Positions 35,927 through 45,543 of a stretch of 64,000 bases of DNA are shown piece after piece. The stretch is from Caulifigura coniformis (lineage in GTDB: Bacteria > Planctomycetota > Planctomycetia > Planctomycetales > Planctomycetaceae), in NCBI RefSeq assembly GCF_007745175.1, contig NZ_CP036271.1:3298314-3362313 (forward strand), read 5' to 3'. Below the pieces are notes generated by a model. It searched no databases, was not told the DNA's origin, and was given only the letters and a program-made list of their open reading frames with translations. The position numbers were made by a program, and so were the translations under genes. Numbering within the stretch: the first letter of the stretch is position 1; each line of letters starts with the position of its first letter.

Positions 35927-38455
35927 GTGCTGTCACCGCTTCCCATCGATGACGTTCTTCCGGCGGTCGCCAGCGCGCTGGCAAACGCGAACAGCCTCGT
36001 CCTGCAGGCTCCTCCCGGAGCGGGCAAGACCACCCGGGTTCCTCCGGTCGTCGCCGATGCCGGCTGGGCGGCCGGGAAACTGGTCATCATGCTCGAGCCG
36101 AGGCGCATGGCGGCGCGGGCGGCGGCCAGGCGCATCGCCGAAGAACGCGGCGGAGTGGTCGGCGGCGAAGTGGGTTACCAGGTGCGCTTCGATGAAAAGA
36201 AGTCGCGCGACACGCGGATCCTGGTGGTGACCGAGGGAGTCTTTCTTCGTCGAATCCAGAGCGATCCCTTTCTTGACGGAGTTGCGGCCGTCCTGTTTGA
36301 CGAGTTCCACGAACGGAACCTTTTGAGCGACATTGCGCTGGGGATGGTCCGCCGTGTGCAGCAGACGGTGCGTCCCGACCTGCGGTCTTTGCTGATGTCG
36401 GCCACGCTCGATCCTGAGCCGATTGCGCGGGCGCTGGGCGGGTGTCCCGTCGTCCGGAGTGAAGGGAGGGCATTTCCTGTCGAGGTGAAATACCTCGGCC
36501 GGTCCCCTCGCGAGCCTCTCCCCTCGGCGGTCGCGGCCGTCATCGAGAAGGCGGTGACCACTGCGGACGGGGATGTCCTGGTGTTCCTGCCCGGGGTCGG
36601 AGAGATTCACCGGACCGCGGGCGAGGTCGAGCCACTTGCACGGCAACTGGGCCTGGCCGTGATGCCGCTGTATGGCGACATGCCGCCTGAAGAGCAGGAT
36701 GCCGTTCTTGCTCCGTGTCCCCGGCGAAAGGTCGTCCTGTCGACAAACGTCGCCGAGACGTCGCTGACGATCGATGGCGTGCGGATCGTCGTCGACAGCG
36801 GACTTGCGCGGATCATGCGCTACGATCCGCAATCGGGGCTCGACAAGCTCGAGTTGTCGAACATTTCGAAAGCTTCGGCCGATCAGCGGGCAGGTCGGGC
36901 AGGGCGGACCGCTCCCGGTGTCTGCTGGCGGATGTGGGACGAGGCGGCCCAGCGGTCCCGACCCGATCGTGAACTGCCGGAGATCGCGCGCGTCGACCTC
37001 GCCAGCGCCGTCCTCATGTTGAAGGACTGGGGGGAAACCGAAGTGCTCGCGTTTCCCTGGCTCGATCCGCCGTTCGCGGACAGTGTTCGACTCGCAGAGC
37101 GGTTGCTCCAGCGGCTCGAAGCGATCGACGAGGACGGCGCCGTCACGCCACTCGGCCAGACGCTCGCCCGCCTGCCGACGCATCCGCGGCTCGCACGGCT
37201 GGTCGTCGAAGGTCATCGCCGCGGCGATGCGCGGCGGGTGTCGCTGCTGGCGGCGTATCTTTCGGAACGCGACCCGTTTTCGAATCCGCGGCATGGAGGC
37301 GGACGCCCGTCCTCGCTCGCCACGGCGCGATCGACACGGTCACACTCCGACGTCGTCGACCGCCTGACCGCGATCGAACGGTTTCTCTCAACTGGCCAGG
37401 ACCAGACGCCCTGGGGCGAACTGCATCGCGGCGGAACGCGGCTGATCCAGCAGGCGGCCGACCAACTGCGACGGACGGCCGACGCGGAACTCGGCCGCGT
37501 CAACGAGGTGAATCCCGCGAGCGACGAGATCGTCATGCGCTGCCTGCTGGCCGCTTATCCTGATCGGCTCGCGAAGCGGCGGGATCGTGGCAGTGATCGG
37601 GCGATCATGGTCGGCGGCCGCGGGGTGAAGCTGGCCCCCGGCTCATGTGTCACCGATGCGGACCTGTTCGTTTGCGTCGACATCATGGACGCCCAGCCGG
37701 ACGCTGTGGTGCGGCTGGCGTCGGCAGTCGAACGCGACTGGCTGCCGCCGGAACTCATCCGCACCAGCGACGAAGTCTTTTTCCATCCCTCGCAGAAGCA
37801 GATCGTCGCCCGGCGGCGCGTGTTGTGGGATGACCTCGTCCTCAGCGAAACGCCGATCGCCACACCGGAAGATGACGCGACGGCGGAGGCGTTGTACGAG
37901 GCGGCGAAATCGAGCTGGTCGTCCGTATTTCCCGACGATGCCGATGTGGCTGGCTACCTTGCCCGCGTGCAGTCGCTGGCGGACTGGATGCCCGATCTCG
38001 ACCTGCCGGCTTTCGACGAATCTCAGCGGCTCGCGGTTCTTCGCGGGCTATGCAACGGCCGGCGATCGTTCGCGGAACTGCGGTCAGCCCCGTGGCTGAA
38101 TGCGATCAAGAACTCGCTGACGTGGGAGCAGATGCAGACGATTGACCGCGAGGCTCCCGAAAGGATCGGGCTGCCCTCGGGGAAGTCGTCTCGCGTGACT
38201 TACGAACCGGGGCGCCCGCCGGTTCTCGCCGCCCGGATCCAGGATTTCTTCGGCCTGCGTGAAACGCCGCGGATTGCGGGGGGAAGGGTGAAAGTGCTGC
38301 TGCATCTGCTGGCGCCGAACATGCGTGCGCAGCAAGTGACGGACGACCTCCCGAGCTTCTGGGCGAACACCTATTCGGAAGTCCGAAAGGAGCTGCGAAG
38401 GCGGTATCCGAAGCACAAGTGGCCGGAGGATCCGACGGAGATGTTTCGGGAGTAA
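35927..38455 (+). CDS. hrpB: ATP-dependent RNA helicase HrpB
   Basis: A DEAH-box-like helicase of 842 residues, close to the usual HrpB length. Walker A is APPGAGKTTRVPP, motif Ia LEPRRMAARAAARRIA, motif II DEFHERN, motif III MSATLD, motif V STNVAETSLTIDGV and motif VI QRAGRAGR. The HrpB-type C-terminal domain follows (motifs around DRLAKRRDRGSDRAIMVGGRGVKLAPGS; end segment RRRYPKHKWPEDPTEMFRE is the typical HrpB tail). The GTG at 35927 is preferred over the TTG at 35909. It ends 36 bases from the convergent epmA. Confidence 0.93.
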   Translation: MLSPLPIDDVLPAVASALANANSLVLQAPPGAGKTTRVPPVVADAGWAAGKLVIMLEPRRMAARAAARRIAEERGGVVGGEVGYQVRFDEKKSRDTRILVVTEGVFLRRIQSDPFLDGVAAVLFDEFHERNLLSDIALGMVRRVQQTVRPDLRSLLMSATLDPEPIARALGGCPVVRSEGRAFPVEVKYLGRSPREPLPSAVAAVIEKAVTTADGDVLVFLPGVGEIHRTAGEVEPLARQLGLAVMPLYGDMPPEEQDAVLAPCPRRKVVLSTNVAETSLTIDGVRIVVDSGLARIMRYDPQSGLDKLELSNISKASADQRAGRAGRTAPGVCWRMWDEAAQRSRPDRELPEIARVDLASAVLMLKDWGETEVLAFPWLDPPFADSVRLAERLLQRLEAIDEDGAVTPLGQTLARLPTHPRLARLVVEGHRRGDARRVSLLAAYLSERDPFSNPRHGGGRPSSLATARSTRSHSDVVDRLTAIERFLSTGQDQTPWGELHRGGTRLIQQAADQLRRTADAELGRVNEVNPASDEIVMRCLLAAYPDRLAKRRDRGSDRAIMVGGRGVKLAPGSCVTDADLFVCVDIMDAQPDAVVRLASAVERDWLPPELIRTSDEVFFHPSQKQIVARRRVLWDDLVLSETPIATPEDDATAEALYEAAKSSWSSVFPDDADVAGYLARVQSLADWMPDLDLPAFDESQRLAVLRGLCNGRRSFAELRSAPWLNAIKNSLTWEQMQTIDREAPERIGLPSGKSSRVTYEPGRPPVLAARIQDFFGLRETPRIAGGRVKVLLHLLAPNMRAQQVTDDLPSFWANTYSEVRKELRRRYPKHKWPEDPTEMFRE

Positions 38456-38490
38456 GAGTAGGGAGGCTGACTCGAAACGAGCCACTCCCA

Positions 38491-39489
38491 TCACGCCCGA
38501 TCCACCGGAAATGGAATGATCTCGTCAATCCGCTCCGCTCCCAGCCGCCACATCAACAGGCGATCGAACCCAAGCGCCACGCCGGAGCAATCGGGCAGGC
38601 CTGCGCGCAGGGCGTCGACGAGCCGACTGTTCGCCGGCAACGACGGGATCCCCGCAGCGATGCGGAGATCGTTCTGTCTCCGCATCCGTCGCAACAGTTC
38701 TTCGCCGTCCGTCAGCTCCTGATATCCGTTACAGAGCTCGACTCGTCCCACGTAGAGCTCGAATCGTTCCGCGACGGCCGGTTTTCCGGGGCGAACACGT
38801 GCCAGCGCCGACTGCGTCTCCGGATAGTCGAGCAAAAAGACCGCACCGAGCGTCGCCAGCCACGGTTCGACCTTTTCGGCAAGGAGCAGGTTCAGCCATC
38901 CGTCTCGATCGGTCCTGCTCAGCGACTGTGGTGCGTTCACACCGATGCGAGCGGCGAGTCCCACCAACTCCGCCGTCTCCAGCGACAACACACGCGTTCC
39001 GATCGCGTGTTTGAACGCCTCGTCGTAGCTGATCCGTTCGAAGGTTGTCGGGAGCGAGATCGGCGGGGCCAGCGGTCCGAGGTCGAGGCCTGCGATGGAC
39101 CGGACGAAACCCTCGGTGAAAGTCATCTGGTCGTGGTAAGAGTCGCCGACACGATACCACTCGAGCATCGTGAATTCGGGGTTATGGCGCGGCCCCGATT
39201 CCCCACCGCGGAAGACGTGACCGAGCTGATAAATCGCATCAACCCCGGCGACGACGAGCCGCTTCATCGCGAACTCGGGCGACGTCTGGAGGTAGAGCGG
39301 GCCGGAGGTCGGGCTCACGCCGGCCGGCAGCGCGACCGGGTCGATCCAGGCATCGATGCAGGTGTCGCGGGAGAGGTGCGGCGTGTCGACTTCCCAGTAA
39401 CCGTGGGAATCGAAGAACTGTCGCGTTGCGGAGAGGAGGCGGGCGCGAAGCCGAAGAGTTTCGACCGTCGCAGTGGGGAGGAATGTCAT
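38491..39489 (-). CDS. epmA: Elongation factor P--(R)-beta-lysine ligase EpmA
   Basis: A truncated class II lysyl-tRNA synthetase lacking the anticodon-binding domain; EpmA (PoxA/GenX) attaches a lysine-type residue to EF-P. The 332-residue length fits. Class II motifs: FFDSHGYWEVDTPHLS (motif 1), QLGHVFRGGESGPRHNPEFTMLEWYR (motif 2) and SGVALGFDRLLMWRLG (motif 3). The glutamate-rich VGRVELCNGYQELTDGEE is the substrate-binding part. The ATG at 39489 was chosen; the longer frame adds non-coding-looking residues. Neither efp nor epmB is in the window. Confidence 0.92.
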   Translation of the reverse strand: MTFLPTATVETLRLRARLLSATRQFFDSHGYWEVDTPHLSRDTCIDAWIDPVALPAGVSPTSGPLYLQTSPEFAMKRLVVAGVDAIYQLGHVFRGGESGPRHNPEFTMLEWYRVGDSYHDQMTFTEGFVRSIAGLDLGPLAPPISLPTTFERISYDEAFKHAIGTRVLSLETAELVGLAARIGVNAPQSLSRTDRDGWLNLLLAEKVEPWLATLGAVFLLDYPETQSALARVRPGKPAVAERFELYVGRVELCNGYQELTDGEELLRRMRRQNDLRIAAGIPSLPANSRLVDALRAGLPDCSGVALGFDRLLMWRLGAERIDEIIPFPVDRA

Positions 39490-39654
39490 CCGGGGGGCCG
39501 CCTGGTCGCTGTGGTTTCTGGCCGGGGCAATGCGCAAGTGTGGGGGCGTGTCCCGCAGTTGCACGGCTCACAGAGCCGTGGCACGACTGACACGAACCGG
39601 ACCGGCGGCGAGCTCCGGCCGCTCACTCGACGGGGGATGCTCCAACACCCGCGA

Positions 39655-41124
39655 TTACACGGCAGCCCGGCCCTCGAGGGTTGCGGTGAGGTGCTTTCGC
39701 AGGTCGCGCAGGGTAATGGGCTGGACGAGCAGGTTGACTCCCGGAAGTTCCGCGGCCAACTGCGATTTCAACTTTGCCTGGCCTTCGCTCAGTACGATAA
39801 AGAACTGAGTGTCTCGCATGCGGTTCATGTCGCGGAGTCGGGCGTTCTCGGACTCCAGCCTGTCTCCGAGGATGTCCCCCATCAACACGGCGCAATCCGG
39901 CGGAGTGGCGTTCACCCTCTGGATCGCCCGGTCGATGTCGCCCACCAGGATCAGTTTGAATCCGTGACGCGAAAAATAGTCGCGAAGCACGTCCTGGTGC
40001 TTGGGGCGATTCTCGATGCAGAGGATCGTCGGCTGGGCCGTCTTGGTCGTTGTCGCTGCAGCATCGGCCGGAGCAGGTTTGGCGGCTTCAGCAACCACAG
40101 GGGTCACTGTGCCCCCGAGTTCGCGAACGATCGCTTCCATCTCGAAGACGAGTTCGCCAGGTGTCTGGAAACGGTTGTCCGGATTCGTCTGCATGAGTCG
40201 GTCGACGACGCCCGCCACTTTGTACGGCAGTCGCGGGTCGATCGAGGTGACCGGGCGGACATCGCGGTAGCGTCCGAACCGTTTGCGTTCCTCCCGGTCC
40301 TTGGTGGGAGGATAGGGAGGCTCCCCGGTCAGCAGTTCGAACATGATGCCGCCGAGGAAATAGAGATCGCTGCGGCAGTCGTTCTTGGGGGCGTTGGTAT
40401 GGCGTTCGAGCGTGGAATACTCGAGGGCCGTCTGCATTTCGTCGCCACCGACGCGGGAAAAGACGGAATCTTCCGCCGCGAGTCCGAAGTCGATGAGCTT
40501 GGCGACGCCGGTGGCGCTCATCAGGGCGTTCGTCAGCTTCAGGTCGCGGTGCGTGTAGCCCTTGGAGAGGGCGTACTCCAGGCCGCGGGCCATATCGAGG
40601 ATGAACCTGCAGGTTTCCAGGGGGGACAGCTTGCCGCGGATCTTGAGGAAGTTCTTGAGGTTACCCCCTTCGACGAACTCCATCGTGATGTAGTGGAATT
40701 TCCCCTGCGACGAGCATTCGTAGACCGGAACGATGTTCGGGTGCTGGAGCCGCTGGCCGATCTCTCCTTCGCGGTGGAAAAGGTTCACGATGTCGCGGTC
40801 ACCGCTCCACCGTTCGCGAAGGAGTTTGAGGCCGATCATCGTTCCATCGATGATCGACGCGGCGCGGTACACCCGGGCGAAGCTGCCCGAGGCGTTTCGA
40901 TACAGAAGTTTGTAGTCGCCCAGCACCAACCCGTCGGTGTCGCCCTTCCTGATCCGCTCAATCTGCATCGCGGTCAGGAGTTCGCGGCGTTCGAGCGTGG
41001 CGAGCGCGGCGTCGACCGTGCCGCTGGCCACGGAGCTGATGAGGTCAGCCGGCAGCTCGCGTGCGTTCAGAATCCGTTGACGGACGAGCTGATCGATCAG
41101 TGCTTCGGGTGTCGAGGGGAGCAT
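39655..41124 (-). CDS. Ser/Thr protein kinase with degenerate receiver domain
   Basis: 489 residues, no membrane segment. The N-terminal 65 residues are helical. The kinase spans about residues 70-345: glycine loop YRNASGSFARVYRA, ATP lysine K100 (MIGLKLL), catalytic HRDLKLTN (Asp194) and IDFGLA (Asp213). From about 365 to the end is a fold-matched receiver-like domain (TILCIENRPKHQDVLRDYF, GFKLILVGDIDRAIQRVN, PDCAVLMGDILG, FFIVLSEGQAK, LLVQPITLRDL). Its acidic pocket is ENRP instead of a D-D pair, the phospho-Asp position is Met/Gly and the switch Lys is Gln, so it is probably not phosphorylated. It likely acts as a protein-binding module. An Ala/Pro/Thr linker joins the two. Confidence 0.85.
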   Translation of the reverse strand: MLPSTPEALIDQLVRQRILNARELPADLISSVASGTVDAALATLERRELLTAMQIERIRKGDTDGLVLGDYKLLYRNASGSFARVYRAASIIDGTMIGLKLLRERWSGDRDIVNLFHREGEIGQRLQHPNIVPVYECSSQGKFHYITMEFVEGGNLKNFLKIRGKLSPLETCRFILDMARGLEYALSKGYTHRDLKLTNALMSATGVAKLIDFGLAAEDSVFSRVGGDEMQTALEYSTLERHTNAPKNDCRSDLYFLGGIMFELLTGEPPYPPTKDREERKRFGRYRDVRPVTSIDPRLPYKVAGVVDRLMQTNPDNRFQTPGELVFEMEAIVRELGGTVTPVVAEAAKPAPADAAATTTKTAQPTILCIENRPKHQDVLRDYFSRHGFKLILVGDIDRAIQRVNATPPDCAVLMGDILGDRLESENARLRDMNRMRDTQFFIVLSEGQAKLKSQLAAELPGVNLLVQPITLRDLRKHLTATLEGRAAV

Positions 41125-41412
41125 TTCGAACGCGGGACTCGGGGAAGTACTCCCCGTCTGGACATGACCTGATGCTGCCTCAACACCTTCGAACGCACCG
41201 GGACTGCCGTCAATTGTCCGGCCGGCCTATTGCGGCGACAAGCGGTCGGGCGTCCCGGTTCTACCAGATGCAGCGACCGCGGCGACGGCGAGATCGTACC
41301 AACGCCGCAAGTCGCGTCAACGTGCCGAAATAGGCCGAAGCGGCACGATGCACATTGCCAGCCTCATTCCGCCGCCGACCGCAGGAGTTTCCCTCCTTTC
41401 CGCGAGTCGATT

Positions 41413-43020
41413 TTACGCCGTCCCCTCGACCGACTGCATGCCTGGGCGGCGCGGCCGGAGCAGTTCGAAGGGTTCGGAAAGTCGCGTGGCCCGCGCGACT
41501 GCGAGGTAAATCACGATTCCGGCCGGCAGGGCGACTCCCAGCCTCAGGGCCGGTGAAGCCGTACGCATGAGCAGCAGGAGAATCGCACAGATCGCCATCA
41601 TGGCTGCCGTCGCCAGGAGCGACCGCGCAGCGCGGCCGCGAAGTCGGCCCCAGTCGATCGAGATCTGGTGTCGCTGGAGAAGGCGAAACGAGATGACCAG
41701 GTGGAACAGCGTTGTCAGCGCCGTCGCTGCGGCGAGCCCCTGTCCGCCTCCCAACCAGGCGCCGAGCGGGGTGAGCACCAGGTTGAACGCCACTGCCGTG
41801 AGTCCCGTTCGTAGCGGCGTCTGCCGGTCTCCGACCGCGAAGAACCCCCTCTGGATCAGGAACAGCGCGATCGCCGCCCACGCGACCGAGCCGTAGATCG
41901 CCATGATGCGGGCCGTCAGCAATCCGTCGTCGGCCGTAAACCGCCCGTGCTGAAAGAGGACGGTCGTGACAGGGCTGGCGAGGACAACCAGCCCTCCGCT
42001 GGCGGGAAGAGCGACGCTGAGCGCCACAGCAAGCCCGTGCGTGAGATCGTCCTTCAATTTCGAGAAGTCGCGGCTCGCCGCATGGGCGGCCAATGTCGGA
42101 TAGAGGACCGTCCCGACCGCGACGCCGATGAGCCCCAGTGGGAACTGGTACAGTCGCTGGGCGAAGTAGAGAGCCGCGGCCGTTCCGGGTTCGACCAGCT
42201 GCTGCCCGCCCGTCCATCGGGCCGCTGCGGGTGACGCGAAGGCCCAGGCCAGGAGCGAGTCGAGGACTGTGTTGAACTGCGAGATCGATGCGGCGACGAT
42301 CGTCGGAAGCATGGCCCGGAAGACGCTCCGCGACTGGGCACGCGCATCATCATCCGCAGCCAACATGCCCCAACCGCTCCGCCGGAGTACGGCCGCCGGC
42401 AGCAGGAGTTGCAGCAGTCCCCCGACCAGGAGCGACGCGGCAATCCACCGGATTCGCCGCTCGGGATCGACGACGAGCATCGCCGTAGCGGCCACCGCCG
42501 CGAGCCACCACAGGTTCAGCAACACGGGAACCAGCGCGGGCCAGATGAATCGCCGCTGAGCCTGAAGCATCGCTCCGGCCAGTGCTGCGAGACAGATCAG
42601 CAGCAGGTAAGGCGTCATCAAGGCCAGCAATTCGATCAGCCGAATCTGGTATTCCGAATCCGCCGCCCGGTGGAGCGCTGCCAGGACGAATTCCGCCGCA
42701 ATGACGAGGCCGGTCAGCAGCAGGGCCAGGCGCGAGGCGACAGCCGTCGCCAGCCGCCGCGCGGCATCAGGCCCGGACTTCGATTCGGTCGCCACAAACT
42801 CCGGCAGGAAGGCCGTCGTCAGGGCTCCTTCACCAAACAGGCTGCGGGCCAGATTCGGAATTCGAAAAGCGAGCGTGAACGCATCCAGAATCTCCCCCAG
42901 GCCGAAGACGCCTGCCATGGCGGAGTCGCGCGCGAATCCGAGGATTCGGCTGGCGAGTGTCAGCAGGCTGACAGTCCGGAACCCGGCCAGCGACGTTCGG
43001 CGTTGAGGAGGCGCATCCAT
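41413..43020 (-). CDS. murJ: Lipid II flippase MurJ (MviN family)
   Basis: A 535-residue multi-pass protein of the MurJ family. The N-terminal signature TVSLLTLASRILGFARDSAMAGVFGLGEILDAFTLAFRIPNLARSLFGEGALTTAFLPEF is essentially diagnostic. About 13-14 hydrophobic segments follow. The mid-region LYFAQRLYQFPLGLIGVAVGTVLYPTLAAHA is also family-typical. MurJ moves lipid II across the inner membrane for peptidoglycan synthesis. The ATG at 43020 places the first helix correctly; the longer frame is not convincing. No other mur gene is adjacent. Confidence 0.92.
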   Translation of the reverse strand: MDAPPQRRTSLAGFRTVSLLTLASRILGFARDSAMAGVFGLGEILDAFTLAFRIPNLARSLFGEGALTTAFLPEFVATESKSGPDAARRLATAVASRLALLLTGLVIAAEFVLAALHRAADSEYQIRLIELLALMTPYLLLICLAALAGAMLQAQRRFIWPALVPVLLNLWWLAAVAATAMLVVDPERRIRWIAASLLVGGLLQLLLPAAVLRRSGWGMLAADDDARAQSRSVFRAMLPTIVAASISQFNTVLDSLLAWAFASPAAARWTGGQQLVEPGTAAALYFAQRLYQFPLGLIGVAVGTVLYPTLAAHAASRDFSKLKDDLTHGLAVALSVALPASGGLVVLASPVTTVLFQHGRFTADDGLLTARIMAIYGSVAWAAIALFLIQRGFFAVGDRQTPLRTGLTAVAFNLVLTPLGAWLGGGQGLAAATALTTLFHLVISFRLLQRHQISIDWGRLRGRAARSLLATAAMMAICAILLLLMRTASPALRLGVALPAGIVIYLAVARATRLSEPFELLRPRRPGMQSVEGTA

Positions 43021-43193
43021 GCCGGTCCAGTGGTCGTCGTTCTGCGCCTCGAGCAGGGGAAGGCCCGCGGGCGGAGCCGACGGGATCCATTTCAGGAGTC
43101 GTCCTGAATCGGGATTCGCACGCACGGGCGTGCTATCGTGCCGCAGATGGTTGCGGGATTGTTCCCGGCGTGGAAGGTTGAACGGAGACGCAG

Positions 43194-43952
43194 ATGAGCG
43201 AAGTTCTGGTTTTTACTCCGCGGGCCGAAGAGACGACGCTGCCGAACCCGTGGCTGCGGCTGCCGGCGGGTCTGGCGGCGATTACTGCGGATCCGATCGA
43301 CTGGGGGCGAGTTCACTCGGCCGGAGAGAGCGATTCGCGAGACCTGTGGGAGAACGTCGCCACGGCGGCCCGTTTGGGGAATCTGCAACTGACTGCGGCG
43401 GAGCCGTTGTCGACTCCGCCGACATTGCCATCGCTGGCTCCGTCAGACCGGCCTGGCCCGGCCTGGCTGCGGGCGGCGGTTGATGAATGCGGCACACTGA
43501 CTGGCGGGCCGGTTCAGTCGAAGATTGACCTCATCGCCCTGCAGGCGGGACTTCTCCAGATGACGGGCGACCTGACCGCCAGTCATGAGCATTCCCAGTC
43601 CATTGAAGGTCGTGGAAAGCAGCGTGCCGGCGACTATTGGCACGCGATCAACCACCGTCGCGAGCCCGACGACGGCAACGCGAAGTACTGGTTCCGCCAG
43701 GTCGGCAACCATCCGTTGCTCACCGAACTCGGCCAGATCGTCCCGGCGCTTGCGGATGGTTTCTCCCCGGCGGTTCGCGAGCAGGGATTGTCGCTGGTGG
43801 AACGTGGCCGGCTCGAGCCATTCCGTTTCGTTGATCTCGCGAGCCAGGCCCGCCGGCGCAGGGATGAGGAACTCACGGCGTTCGCCGAACGCCTGCAATG
43901 GGTCGAAATGGTCTTGTTGCTCGAATCGACCCGTAGAGACGCCTTCGGGTGA
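43194..43952 (+). CDS. Hypothetical protein (252 residues)
   Basis: I do not recognise this protein. It has no membrane segment or signal peptide. An ACGGAG ribosome-binding site precedes the ATG. The N-terminus is Pro-rich, and the middle has SKIDLIALQAGLLQMTGDLTASHEHSQSIEGRGKQRAGDYWHAINHRREPDDGNAKYWFRQVG, with several His/Asp/Glu that could bind a metal but no known motif. The C-terminus is an arginine/glutamate-rich helix (SQARRRRDEELTAFAERLQWVEMVLLLES). It lies upstream of the UxaC-like gene on the same strand, 153 bases away, so a functional link is possible but unproven. Confidence 0.65.
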   Translation: MSEVLVFTPRAEETTLPNPWLRLPAGLAAITADPIDWGRVHSAGESDSRDLWENVATAARLGNLQLTAAEPLSTPPTLPSLAPSDRPGPAWLRAAVDECGTLTGGPVQSKIDLIALQAGLLQMTGDLTASHEHSQSIEGRGKQRAGDYWHAINHRREPDDGNAKYWFRQVGNHPLLTELGQIVPALADGFSPAVREQGLSLVERGRLEPFRFVDLASQARRRRDEELTAFAERLQWVEMVLLLESTRRDAFG

Positions 43953-44105
43953 ATCGAAAAGGGCGGGCGGATTCCAGTCGCATCGCGCGGCCCGCCTGCT
44001 CGCATTGGGTTTTCCGATTCTCTTAGAATCCGCGATCTGCGGGCGCATCGCCGCCGGCGGCCCTGTTCTCGAACTTGTTCTTCGCGCTTGCTGAGAAGTG
44101 ATTCC

Positions 44106-45383
44106 ATGACCGACCTGTCCCGCCGGCTGTTTGATGAGCTTGAATCGCTGGTCCTCATCGACCCGCATACGCACATCAATCCGCATGCTCCCGCGTCGAA
44201 GACTCTCGCGGACATCATGGGCTATCACTACTACACCGAACTGGCCCACTCGGCCGGGATGCCGAAGGCCTACATCGAAGACAAGGGGATCACGCCGAAG
44301 GAGAAGGTCGGCCGGCTGGTCGAGAAGCTGGGCGATCTCTCGAACACGATCCAGGTCAGCTGGCTGATGGAGATCTGCCGCGAGTTTTTCGGGTTTCAGG
44401 ACGACGCGATCACGACGAAGAACTGGGAAAAGCTTTACGACGGCGCCCTCGCCAAGATGCAGCTGGCCGACTGGGAACAGCAGGTCCTGACGCACAGCAA
44501 GCTCGAGGCTGTGTTCCTGACCAACGACTTCGACGATCCTCTCGAAGGCTTCGATACGAAGAAGTACATCCCCTGCCTGCGGACGGATGACCTGGTCTTC
44601 CATTTCGCGAAGCCCGAGACACGAGCCCGCCTGGCGAAGGCGACCGGCATCGAGGCGACATCGGCCGAATTGCTGCGGAGCGCCATCGGCAAGCTGTTCG
44701 CCCACTTCACGAAACAGGGGGCCCGTGCCTGCGCGATCTCGATTCCTCCGGGCTTTGTCCCGATGAAGGTCAGCAGCGCGGACGCCCAGACTGTCGTCGA
44801 GCGCGCGGCTTCCGGGGGAGTGTTGACGCTCGATCAGTCGGCCACGCTCAGCCAGTTCGTGTTCTGGACGCTGGCCGAGTTCTGCTCTGAGCATTCCCTT
44901 CCTTTCGACCTGATGATCGGCGTCAACCGCCGGGTTTATGAAGACGGCGTGTTTCAGGGGCAGGACCTGTTCGACATGCGGGTCTCGCTGATTCAGTACA
45001 AAGAACTGTTCAACGCATTTCCGAAGGTCACGTTCCCGATCTCGGTGCTGGGGAACACGAGCAACAACGAACTTGTCAGCTACGCCTGGATCTTCCCGAA
45101 TGTGGTGACGAACGGACACTGGTGGTATTCGAATATCCCGACCTATATCGAAGTCGACACCAGGAGCCGCCTGGAGGCCGTCCCGCGGTCCAAGCAGGTC
45201 GGCTACTACAGCGACATGTACAAGCTGGAGTTTGCTCTGCCGAAGTTCCGCATGTATCGCCGGGTGCTGGCGAAGGTTCTGGCCGAAGACTTCGTGATCG
45301 GGCGTGGATGGTCTGAGACGAAGGCGATCGAACTGGGAAAACAGGTCCTCCGCGGCAACGTCGAGACGATTTTCAAAGTGTGA
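44106..45383 (+). CDS. UxaC-like (glucuronate isomerase family) TIM-barrel protein
   Basis: A 425-residue amidohydrolase-superfamily barrel. The N-terminal metal motif IDPHTHINPHAP at residues 18-29 and the following DIMGYHYYTELAHSAGMP region resemble glucuronate/galacturonate isomerase, which interconverts uronates with fructuronate or tagaturonate. The region FLTNDFDDPLEGFD also matches the family. Later FNAFPKVTFPISVLGNTSNNELVSYAWIFPNVVTNGHWWYSNIP and SKQVGYYSDMYKLEFALPKFRMYRRVLAKVL follow the UxaC order. It is shorter and diverged relative to E. coli UxaC, so the substrate may differ. ATG 44106 is preferred to the TTG-like opening at 44088. Confidence 0.78.
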   Translation: MTDLSRRLFDELESLVLIDPHTHINPHAPASKTLADIMGYHYYTELAHSAGMPKAYIEDKGITPKEKVGRLVEKLGDLSNTIQVSWLMEICREFFGFQDDAITTKNWEKLYDGALAKMQLADWEQQVLTHSKLEAVFLTNDFDDPLEGFDTKKYIPCLRTDDLVFHFAKPETRARLAKATGIEATSAELLRSAIGKLFAHFTKQGARACAISIPPGFVPMKVSSADAQTVVERAASGGVLTLDQSATLSQFVFWTLAEFCSEHSLPFDLMIGVNRRVYEDGVFQGQDLFDMRVSLIQYKELFNAFPKVTFPISVLGNTSNNELVSYAWIFPNVVTNGHWWYSNIPTYIEVDTRSRLEAVPRSKQVGYYSDMYKLEFALPKFRMYRRVLAKVLAEDFVIGRGWSETKAIELGKQVLRGNVETIFKV

Positions 45384-45543
45384 CGAAGTCAGCGATTTTC
45401 CGTCCCGCCATGATGAATTCGAGATCATGTCGGGCGAGGAACCGATTGCCGGCCGGGTGGCGTTGCGCAAAACTTGCGTTTTGCTGCTCCCTGTGGCGTC
45501 CCGATCGTACGCGCCCCCGGACCGGTGGAGAGATCACGGACGG

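Noticed and set aside
35933-37294. 453-residue minus-strand frame opposite hrpB
   Set aside because: Opposes helicase motifs I-VI; composition typical of an antisense GC-rich frame.
38419-41172. 917-residue plus-strand frame across epmA and the kinase gene
   Set aside because: Opposes two genes with intact family motifs; its own translation has no domain character.
43950-44022. Imperfect inverted repeat after the hypothetical gene at 43194 (GAATCGAAAA and TTTTCCGATTC)
   Set aside because: The arms are 50 bases apart and have a bulge; not convincing as a terminator.
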